In this document: positions 1 to 5,195 of the stretch, piece by piece
How the letters are laid out: each line of letters begins with the position of its first letter
Position numbering within the stretch: position 1 is the stretch's first letter
Assembly: GCA_023417985.1 (NCBI GenBank)
Contig: JAEZDV010000019.1
Coordinates: 1 to 8,514, forward strand
Origin: Actinomycetes bacterium
GTDB taxonomy: Bacteria > Actinomycetota > Actinomycetes > Mycobacteriales > Mycobacteriaceae
Length of the DNA stretch: 8,514 bases
Direction: 5' to 3'
Notes under the pieces: model-generated
What the model saw: only the letters and a program-made list of their open reading frames with translations
Databases searched by the model: none
Told to the model about the DNA's origin: nothing
Position numbers and translations under genes: made by a program

Positions 1-744
1 ATCGAGATCGGCTACCGCAACATCGACACCGCGCAGGCCTACGGAAACGAGCGCGGTGTCGGCGAGGGCGTCCGCGCCTCCGGGACTGCCCGCGACGAAC
101 TGTTCGTATCCACCAAACTGCGCGCCGAGATCAAGGACTACGACGCCGCGGTGGCCGCCATCGACGGATCACTGGACACGCTCGGCCTCGAATACATCGA
201 CCTGATGCTGATCCACAGCCCACAACCCTGGAACGACTTCCGCGGCGGCGACTACACCGACGGCAACCGCCAAGCGTGGCGCGCGCTGGAGGGCGCTCAC
301 CGGGCAGGCAAGCTCCGGGCGATCGGCGTCTCGAACTTTCTGCAGGAAGACTTGGAGAACCTTCTGGCGGGAAGTGCTTCGGTCCCGCACGCGAACCAGG
401 TGCTGGTGCACGCGGGCAACACGCCGAGCGAGTTGATCGCCTATTGCGAGGACAGGAACATTCTCGTCGAGGCGTACTCGCCGATCGCGCACGGCGAGAT
501 CCTCCACAACCCGGATGTACAGGTGATGGCCGACGCGTACGGCGTTTCCGTACCTCAACTGTGCATCCGGTACACGCTGCAATTGGGCACCGTGTCGTTG
601 CCGAAGACCGAGAATCCCGCCCACATGCGCTCCAATGCCCAGGTCGACTTCGTCATATCCGAGCCGGACATGACTGCTCTACGAGAACTGCGGCCCCTCG
701 ACTACGGCGCCTCGAGCGTCTTCCCGGTGTACGGCGGAAAATAG
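1..744 (+). CDS. Aldo/keto reductase, 5'-truncated by the window edge (AKR5/2,5-diketogluconate reductase-like)
   Basis: Frame 1 is open from the first base to the TAG at 742-744, giving 247 visible residues. The family is usually about 275-280 residues, so roughly 30 N-terminal residues lie outside the window. The four catalytic residues of the aldo/keto reductase fold are visible: Asp9 and Tyr14 in IDTAQAYGNE, Lys39 in FVSTKL and His72 in LMLIHSP. The family motif GVSNF follows, and near the C-terminus SLPKTENPAHMRSN matches the NADPH phosphate-binding loop. It should reduce an aldehyde, ketone or sugar-derived carbonyl with NADPH in the cytoplasm. The usual NQ-x-E-x-HP segment is altered to NQVLVHAGN, so the substrate pocket may differ from characterised members. 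A GTG at 151 begins an open stretch but cannot be the start, because catalytic residues lie before it. The substrate is not predictable. It converges on the molybdoenzyme gene. Confidence 0.9.
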   Translation: MEIGYRNIDTAQAYGNERGVGEGVRASGTARDELFVSTKLRAEIKDYDAAVAAIDGSLDTLGLEYIDLMLIHSPQPWNDFRGGDYTDGNRQAWRALEGAHRAGKLRAIGVSNFLQEDLENLLAGSASVPHANQVLVHAGNTPSELIAYCEDRNILVEAYSPIAHGEILHNPDVQVMADAYGVSVPQLCIRYTLQLGTVSLPKTENPAHMRSNAQVDFVISEPDMTALRELRPLDYGASSVFPVYGGK

Positions 745-752
745 GAAAGCAG

Positions 753-777
753 GCCGTCACGACGTGCGTGACCGGGC
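753..777. terminator. Candidate bidirectional terminator hairpin between convergent genes
   Basis: The sequence GTCACG (756-761), loop ACGTG, CGTGAC (767-772) is a perfect 6-bp inverted repeat. Two further G-C pairs form if C773 is bulged. It sits 12 bases after the aldo/keto reductase stop and contains the stop codon of the oppositely oriented molybdoenzyme gene, so it could end transcripts from both sides. There is no U-tract, which is common for actinobacterial terminators but also weakens the call. Confidence 0.35.
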
Positions 778-2973
778 GACCGCGTCCTGATCCGTCGGCT
801 GTCGGCTCGCGGCGACGTTCACCATCGTCGCGTTGACTGCGGCGTTGCCGGTGAAAGTGTCGGTGACTGCCGGATCGTGCAACAGGTTGACGTTGGCGCC
901 GGGATGCGCGGCGGCGGTGAACCATCCGACACCCTTCTCGTCGTGACCCCACCCATGCGGGATGGCGACGGTCCCGGCACGGATCTCGTCGCTGACCTCG
1001 ACGGGCACCACGATGCTCCCGATCCGGGAGCGCACGGTCACCGGCTGACCGTGGACGAGCGTCCGGGACGCCGCGTCGTCGGGATGCATCAGGACCGTGC
1101 ACCGGTCCCGGCCCTTGACCATCGTCTCGATGTTGTGCAGCCACGAGTTGTTCGATCGGAGATGCCGGCGTCCGATCAGCCGGAGATCGAATTCCTCGTC
1201 CCGAGAGTTGTTCTCGGTCTCTGCGAGCAGGCGGCGTGTCTCGGCGACGAACTCCGGAGATGCCACGTGCACGCGGCGATCTCGCGTAGCCAGCAGGGAC
1301 CGGAGCCGGGGTTGCAGCGGCCCGAGGTCGATTCCGCCGCGGGTGCGCCGGATCCGCCCGAGTGTCAGCCCTCGTCGGCCGCGGCGCAGGACTCCGTGCG
1401 GTCCGGTCAGGACGCCGAGCGCGCCCAGTCGTTGCGGGCTGAGCCGATCGAGCAGCGCCCGGAATGCACGACCCGAGTGTTTCCGGAACGGAAGGGGAAG
1501 CACCTCGAGGGTCAGGTGCGACATGATCTGCCAGTCCTCGAGCGCGTCAGCCGCGGGCTCGAACACGCGGGCGCTGAACCGGGCGTTGTTGCGGACGGAG
1601 AAGACCGGGAACAGGAAGTCGAACTCCTCCCGTTCGAGGTGGGACACCGGCGGAAGGATCAGGTCGGCGTGCCGCGTCGTCTCGGTGAGGTACATGTCCA
1701 CCGCGACGAAGAAGTCGAGGCTGTCGAGTGCCTCGTCGAGATGCCCGCCTTGCGGAGTGGACAGCACCGGGTTTCCGGCGTAGGTGACCAGCGCGCGGAC
1801 CGGTCCGACGGAGCCCTCTGTATCACCGAGCATTTCGTCGGCGAGACCCACGACCGGCAATTCTGTGCGGAACGACTTGTGCTCGCCGGTGTGGTCGGTC
1901 CACCTGCCGTATCCGGAACCGAGTCGTCGCAGCAGACGGGCCGCGTCGATCGGCGGCGACGCGAACATCTGCCCACCCGACCGGTCGAGATTGCCGGTCA
2001 CGGCGTTGAGGGTATTGACCAGCCAGTGGGTGAGGGTGCCGGTGACCTGGTGGCAGACACCGATGCGGGCGTATGCGACGGCGGACCGTGCTGCGGCGTG
2101 GTCGCGGGCCAGGCGCCGGATCGTGTCCGCGTCCACCCCGGCGCGCGGCGCCATCTTCTCGGGTGTGCAGTCCGCGACCAACTCGGCAAGCTCGTCCACA
2201 CCTGCCAGCGGCACGGCGCCGGTATCCTCGCGGCCACCGTCGGCGAGGATCGTGTGCAGCATGCCGAGCAGCAGGTACGGATCGCCGCCCGGGGATACCG
2301 CGACGTGTTCGTCCGCCAGTCGCGCGGTCTCGGTGCGCCGCGGGTCGACGACGACGACCGAGCCGCCGCGGCGACGGATCGCGGCGATGCGCCCGCGGGC
2401 GTCGGGCATGGTGGTGACCGAGCCGTTGGACACTGCCGGATTGGCCCCGAGAATCAGCAGCCGGTCGGTGTGGTCGACGTCGGCGATCGGCATCAGCACG
2501 TTCGAGCCGAACATCTTCCACGCCGCGAACTCCTGCGGGAACTGATCGATCGAGGATGCCGAGTAGAACTTCCGGGTGAGGAGGGCGAGACGCAGTGCGA
2601 TGCCGTAGAGGACCGACGAACTGTGTGCGGCCGGGTTGCCCAGGTACATCGCGACCGCGTCGCGTCCGTGCCGGCGCTGGACATCGCGCAGCCGGCTTCC
2701 GGCCAGGGCGAACGCCTCGTCCCAGCCGATTTCTTCGAAGCTGTCGCCGACGCGCCGCATCGGGCGACGCAGCCGGTCGGGGTCGTGGTGCAGATCCGCG
2801 AGCGCGGTCGCTTTCGGGCAGATGTACCCGTGCGAGAGCACGTCGTCGGGATCACCCACGATGCGGGTGACCTTGTCGTGGTCGACGGTGACGAGGATTC
2901 CGCAGTGCGCCTCACACAGGGTGCATTGGCGAGCGACGGTGCGTGTGGACACGGCGGCTTCTTCCGCGGTCAT
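757..2973 (-). CDS. Molybdopterin oxidoreductase of the DMSO reductase superfamily with N-terminal [4Fe-4S] cluster
   Basis: The 738-residue product has the usual order of the family. First is a Cys-rich [4Fe-4S] domain with C17-x2-C20-x3-C24-x27-C52 and Lys54 just after the last Cys. Then come the central molybdopterin-binding domains, with LGANPAVSNGS near residues 175-185 and VVVVDPRRTETA near 206-217. Last is a C-terminal dinucleotide-binding domain (about 595-715) containing HLRSNNSWLHN. No Tat or Sec signal and no membrane helix is visible, so it should be cytoplasmic. The stretch where family members usually supply the Mo ligand (about 143-156, starting IDQFPQEF) has no Cys, Sec or Ser. 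The reaction is therefore open: oxygen-atom transfer, formate-type oxidation or another chemistry. No electron-transfer subunit is adjacent. The ATG at 2971-2973 lacks a Shine-Dalgarno site but fits a leaderless start. The GTG at 2950-2952 (residue 8) is the alternative, with GGAAG eight bases before it. It lies 99 bases downstream of tetR on the same strand. Confidence 0.9.
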   Translation of the reverse strand: MTAEEAAVSTRTVARQCTLCEAHCGILVTVDHDKVTRIVGDPDDVLSHGYICPKATALADLHHDPDRLRRPMRRVGDSFEEIGWDEAFALAGSRLRDVQRRHGRDAVAMYLGNPAAHSSSVLYGIALRLALLTRKFYSASSIDQFPQEFAAWKMFGSNVLMPIADVDHTDRLLILGANPAVSNGSVTTMPDARGRIAAIRRRGGSVVVVDPRRTETARLADEHVAVSPGGDPYLLLGMLHTILADGGREDTGAVPLAGVDELAELVADCTPEKMAPRAGVDADTIRRLARDHAAARSAVAYARIGVCHQVTGTLTHWLVNTLNAVTGNLDRSGGQMFASPPIDAARLLRRLGSGYGRWTDHTGEHKSFRTELPVVGLADEMLGDTEGSVGPVRALVTYAGNPVLSTPQGGHLDEALDSLDFFVAVDMYLTETTRHADLILPPVSHLEREEFDFLFPVFSVRNNARFSARVFEPAADALEDWQIMSHLTLEVLPLPFRKHSGRAFRALLDRLSPQRLGALGVLTGPHGVLRRGRRGLTLGRIRRTRGGIDLGPLQPRLRSLLATRDRRVHVASPEFVAETRRLLAETENNSRDEEFDLRLIGRRHLRSNNSWLHNIETMVKGRDRCTVLMHPDDAASRTLVHGQPVTVRSRIGSIVVPVEVSDEIRAGTVAIPHGWGHDEKGVGWFTAAAHPGANVNLLHDPAVTDTFTGNAAVNATMVNVAASRQPTDQDAVARSRTS

Positions 2974-3009
2974 GTGCGCAACGTAGCACCGTCGCGAGTG
3001 GTTCGGGAA
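2974..3009 (-). promoter_or_regulatory. Candidate leaderless promoter of the molybdopterin oxidoreductase gene
   Basis: Read on the minus strand, TACGTT (2980-2985) fits the actinobacterial -10 pattern TANNNT and ends six bases before the ATG, the spacing expected when transcription starts at the start codon. A weak -35-like TTCCCG (3004-3009) lies 18 bases further upstream. No Shine-Dalgarno site is present, which agrees with a leaderless transcript. If real, this gene can be expressed independently of tetR. Confidence 0.4.
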
Positions 3010-3032
3010 CGATCGCGGCCGACGGAAACCCG

Positions 3033-3054
3033 CCGGGCACTCGTCGCCGCCCGG
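3033..3054 (-). terminator. Weak candidate terminator hairpin after tetR
   Basis: CCGGGC (3033-3038) and GCCCGG (3049-3054) form a 6-bp G+C-only stem with a 10-base loop, 19 bases beyond the tetR stop. On the minus strand a short TTT follows a few bases after the stem. Such G+C stems arise easily by chance in this DNA, so support is limited. Confidence 0.25.
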
Positions 3055-3072
3055 GGCACGGAACCGGTGTTG

Positions 3073-3693
3073 TCAGCGGTGTGCGGTGGAGGTGAACTGG
3101 TGGGTTGCCGCGTCGACTATCTCCTCGGGAGTGATCGCGATTTCGTCGTTCAGCCACGCGGTGACCAGCTCGGCGAGGCCGCCGACGAACAGCAATCCGT
3201 TGATTTCACCTTGATGCGGCGGCCACGCGCGATCTCCGTACATGACCGTCGCTTCGTTCGCGACCATCTGGGCGAAGCCCCGCAGTGCCGCACGGCGGTG
3301 GGAGCGCAGAGGCTCGAAGGCGGCCGACTGGATCATCGCGACCCGCCCCTTCCGCGGATCGTCGGTGAGGATGGTGACGAACGCCGTGATCGCGTTGCGC
3401 ACCCGCTCGTCCAGCGGCCCGGTGCTCGTCCGCAGTGCGTCGAGTCCGGCGTCACGGATTTCGTCGGCAATACGGTCGAACACATGTTGTAGCAATTCGT
3501 CTCTGCTGGTGAAGCTTTCGTAGAAGTATCGCTCGGTCAACTTGGCCTTTGCGCAAATCGCGGTCATGGTCGCGCCGCCGCGGCCCTCGGCCGCGAATAC
3601 GTCCAGTGCCGCCTCGAGCAAGGTCTCGCGTCGTAGTGCTGCTCGCTGGTCGCCGGTCATGCCCGCATATCGACGCGGCGTCGGAGAAGTCAT
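3073..3693 (-). CDS. TetR-family transcriptional regulator, divergent from the P450 gene
   Basis: From the ATG at 3691-3693 the product is 206 residues. The N-terminal DNA-binding domain (about residues 20-75) has the TetR pattern: helix 1 ETLLEAALDVFAAEG, then the helix-turn-helix TMTAICAKAKLTERYFYESF, then SRDELL. The remaining roughly 130 residues are the variable ligand-binding and dimerisation part. In frame, a GTG at 3727-3729 would add 12 residues and an ATG at 3658-3660 would remove 11. I prefer 3693 for two reasons: PRRYAGMTGDQR resembles the conserved lead-in (RYRG-x-S-x-EER) of many actinobacterial TetR proteins, and the GTG start would lie inside a perfect 13-base palindrome that looks like an operator. 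None of the three starts has a Shine-Dalgarno site. The likely role is ligand-released repression of itself and the P450; the inducer is unknown. The arrangement resembles Rv3058c beside cyp136 in M. tuberculosis (from memory). Confidence 0.88.
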   Translation of the reverse strand: MTSPTPRRYAGMTGDQRAALRRETLLEAALDVFAAEGRGGATMTAICAKAKLTERYFYESFTSRDELLQHVFDRIADEIRDAGLDALRTSTGPLDERVRNAITAFVTILTDDPRKGRVAMIQSAAFEPLRSHRRAALRGFAQMVANEATVMYGDRAWPPHQGEINGLLFVGGLAELVTAWLNDEIAITPEEIVDAATHQFTSTAHR

Positions 3694-3699
3694 ACGGCG

Positions 3700-3705
3700 A
3701 TATTG
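3700..3705 (-). promoter_or_regulatory. Candidate -10 element for leaderless tetR
   Basis: On the minus strand CAATAT ends six bases before the ATG at 3693, a spacing that fits leaderless transcription. It overlaps the TTGACA of the opposite-strand P450 promoter by three bases, so the two promoters would compete or be blocked together by one bound repressor. No good -35 element is visible. Confidence 0.3.
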
Positions 3706-3732
3706 ACAGATCGGGAGGGTGTGACTCACACT
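3703..3732 (+). promoter_or_regulatory. Candidate promoter of the P450 gene
   Basis: TTGACA (3703-3708) is a perfect -35 consensus. Eighteen bases later lies CACACT (3727-3732), a weak -10 candidate that keeps the A at position 2 and T at position 6. This would start transcription near 3739, the first base of the 9-bp inverted repeat. The -35 is convincing and the -10 is not. Confidence 0.4.
3719..3731. promoter_or_regulatory. Perfect 13-base palindrome, candidate operator
   Basis: GTGTGA-C-TCACAC has two 6-base arms about a single central base. It lies in the spacer/-10 area of the proposed P450 promoter and upstream of the tetR ATG, a suitable place for a repressor. It resembles the TGTGA/TCACA half-sites bound by CRP/FNR-type proteins, but the one-base centre is too short for the usual CRP spacing of six. 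Confidence 0.45.
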
Positions 3733-3738
3733 ACAGGC

Positions 3739-3762
3739 ATCTGACAGAGGGTCCTGTCAGAT
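3739..3762. promoter_or_regulatory. Perfect 9-bp inverted repeat, probable TetR operator
   Basis: ATCTGACAG, six bases (AGGGTC), then CTGTCAGAT. Perfect 9-base arms in an intergenic region of 97 bases are very unlikely by chance. A 24-base dyad between divergent tetR and target genes is the typical form of a TetR-family operator. Its right end is 28 bases before the P450 start codon. It could also fold as an RNA hairpin in the P450 leader, but its position relative to both genes favours an operator. Confidence 0.7.
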
Positions 3763-3779
3763 CATCTAAAACCGGAAAT

Positions 3780-3784
3780 GAGGG
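3780..3784 (+). promoter_or_regulatory. Ribosome binding site fixing the P450 GTG start
   Basis: GAGGG lies six bases before the GTG at 3791, supporting that codon as the start. The nearby ATG at 3778-3780 is in another frame. Confidence 0.6.
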
Positions 3785-3790
3785 CTCCAC

Positions 3791-5146
3791 GTGCCGAAGA
3801 TCCTGGCCGCTCCACCCGCCGATTCGCAGTTGCGTCCGATCCCGGGCCGCTCGGGGCCGCCTCTCGTGGGTCACGCCCTCGAATACATCCGCGATCCGCT
3901 GGCGATGATGCAGAAACGGTGGGACCGATTCGGTGAGCTCTCCTGGTTCACGATGATCGGCCGGCGCTGGGTTGCCGTCCTCGGTCCCGACGCGTGCCAG
4001 GAAGTGCTGCAGAACAAGGACCGGGCATTCGTGAACGGCGACGGCTGGTCGGCGCTGATCGGGCCCTTCTTCCACGGTGGCCTGATGCTTCTCGACTCGG
4101 ACGCGCACCTGCGGCACCGGCGGATCATGCAGCAGGCGTTCACCCGCTCCCGCCTGGAGAAGACGGTCGACGCGCTCCATCCCGCTATTGATGCCGCGCT
4201 CGACACGTGGACGCCCACCGACGGATTCCGGGCCTACACCGAGCTGAAAACACTCACCCTCGATCTCGCCACGGACATCTTCATGGGGGGCGCGGAAGAC
4301 AGCACTGAACGCGAGATCGAAGCTGTGAAAACGGCTTTCGTCGATTGCGTCCAGGCGGCAACGTCCGTGATCCGGTATCCGGTTCCCGGCACGAGGTGGA
4401 AGCGCGGACTCGACGGCCGGCGCCTGCTGGAGGAGTTCTTCCGCCGGTACCTCCCGGCGCGCCGGGCACACGAGACCGACGACCTGTTCTCGGTGCTGTG
4501 CCACATCGAATCCGAAGCAGGACAACGCTTCAGCGACGACGAAGTCGTCGATCACATGATCTTCCTGCTCATGGCCGCGCACGACACCTCGACCATCACG
4601 CTCTCCACGATGATGCAGTACTTGGGGCAGTACCCGGAGTGGCGGGAGAGGTGCCGGGCCGAGTCGCTCGCGCTGGGCACGCCGGCACCCGGCTACGCCG
4701 ACCTCGACGGCTTGGTGAGCCTGGATCTGGTGATGAAGGAATGCCTTCGCATCGTCGCACCCGTTCCGGTGATGGCGCGTCGGGCCGTCCGCGACACCGA
4801 GGTGCAGGGGCACTTCATTCCCGCAGGAACCTACGCCGCGGTGGCACCGCACTTCACCCACCACATGTCGCAGTACTGGCCCGATCCCGAGCGTTTCGAT
4901 CCCGAGCGCTTCGCGGAGCATCGCCGGGAGGACAAGGTGCACCGTTACGCGTGGGAACCGTTCGGCGGCGGTGTGCACAAGTGCCTCGGGATGCACTTCG
5001 CCGGCGCCGAGATCAAGGCGATCATGCACCACCTTCTGTTGCGCTTCGACTGGCACGTCGATCCCGGCTACGTCGCACCGCTGAACTTCACGTCCCTGCC
5101 GTTCCCCTCCGACGGTCAGCCCGTCGATCTGCGCTTCCGGGACTGA
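3791..5146 (+). CDS. Cytochrome P450, CYP136-like
   Basis: The 451-residue product carries every P450 hallmark: the I-helix oxygen-activation motif AAHDTST (262-268), the K-helix ExxR (E317-R320), PERF repeats (366-374), and the heme loop FGGGVHKCLG (391-400) with Cys398 as axial thiolate ligand. No N-terminal membrane anchor is visible, so it is soluble. Segments such as IGPFFHGGLMLLD (90-102), HRRIMQQAF (109-117) and VVDHMIFLLMAAHDTST closely resemble M. tuberculosis CYP136 (Rv3059) as I remember it, including its place opposite a TetR gene. The visible N-terminus is about 40 residues shorter than in that protein. It should hydroxylate or otherwise oxidise a hydrophobic substrate using O2 and two electrons; the substrate is unknown. 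No ferredoxin or ferredoxin reductase gene adjoins it, so redox partners must come from elsewhere. The start is GTG with a GAGGG ribosome site. Regulation is probably by the divergent TetR. Confidence 0.93.
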   Translation: MPKILAAPPADSQLRPIPGRSGPPLVGHALEYIRDPLAMMQKRWDRFGELSWFTMIGRRWVAVLGPDACQEVLQNKDRAFVNGDGWSALIGPFFHGGLMLLDSDAHLRHRRIMQQAFTRSRLEKTVDALHPAIDAALDTWTPTDGFRAYTELKTLTLDLATDIFMGGAEDSTEREIEAVKTAFVDCVQAATSVIRYPVPGTRWKRGLDGRRLLEEFFRRYLPARRAHETDDLFSVLCHIESEAGQRFSDDEVVDHMIFLLMAAHDTSTITLSTMMQYLGQYPEWRERCRAESLALGTPAPGYADLDGLVSLDLVMKECLRIVAPVPVMARRAVRDTEVQGHFIPAGTYAAVAPHFTHHMSQYWPDPERFDPERFAEHRREDKVHRYAWEPFGGGVHKCLGMHFAGAEIKAIMHHLLLRFDWHVDPGYVAPLNFTSLPFPSDGQPVDLRFRD

Positions 5147-5184
5147 ACTCGCCCGCAATCCGGCCGGTCCACGCCCGGGCACGG

Positions 5185-5195
5185 CATGATGAGGT
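5185..5195 (+). promoter_or_regulatory. Possible -10/leaderless start for ligD
   Basis: The 49-base gap after the P450 gene shows no hairpin with a U-tract. CATGAT (5185-5190) is a modest -10 match ending five bases before the ATG. The GAGG at 5191-5194 is only one base from the ATG, too close for a normal Shine-Dalgarno site, so ligD is either leaderless or poorly initiated from P450 read-through. No LexA-type box is seen. Confidence 0.2.

Larger units (their letters stand above)
3694..3790. promoter_or_regulatory. Divergent tetR/P450 control region
   Basis: This 97-base region separates the two divergent genes. It is visibly less G+C-rich than its surroundings and holds two perfect inverted repeats, opposed promoter-like elements and the P450 ribosome binding site. 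The hexamer TGACAG occurs three times: 3704-3709 and 3742-3747 on the plus strand, and inverted at 3754-3759. Operators placed here could control both genes at once, the usual arrangement for TetR regulators and their divergent targets. Confidence 0.75.

Noticed and set aside
877..3492. Very long plus-strand open frame (871 codons) opposite the molybdoenzyme and part of tetR
   Set aside because: The translation has no recognisable domain, is rich in Arg, Val, Asp and Gly, and spans two genes with clear motifs on the other strand. Long antisense frames are expected in high-GC DNA with G/C-biased third positions.
3719..3731. CRP/FNR binding site
   Set aside because: The half-sites TGTGA/TCACA resemble CRP sites, but they are separated by one base instead of about six.
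3739..3762. DNA-damage (PafBC/RecA-NDp-like) promoter, suggested by the CTGTCAGAT resemblance to TTGTCRGTG near ligD
   Set aside because: The match is partial, the TANNNT element is not at the required eight-base spacing on either strand, and the perfect symmetry fits a TetR operator better. It also lies upstream of the P450, not directly upstream of ligD.
5147..5195. Palindromes CCGGCCGG and GCCCGGGC in the P450-ligD gap as a terminator
   Set aside because: They are self-complementary G+C words without loop space or a U-tract, and common in this base composition.
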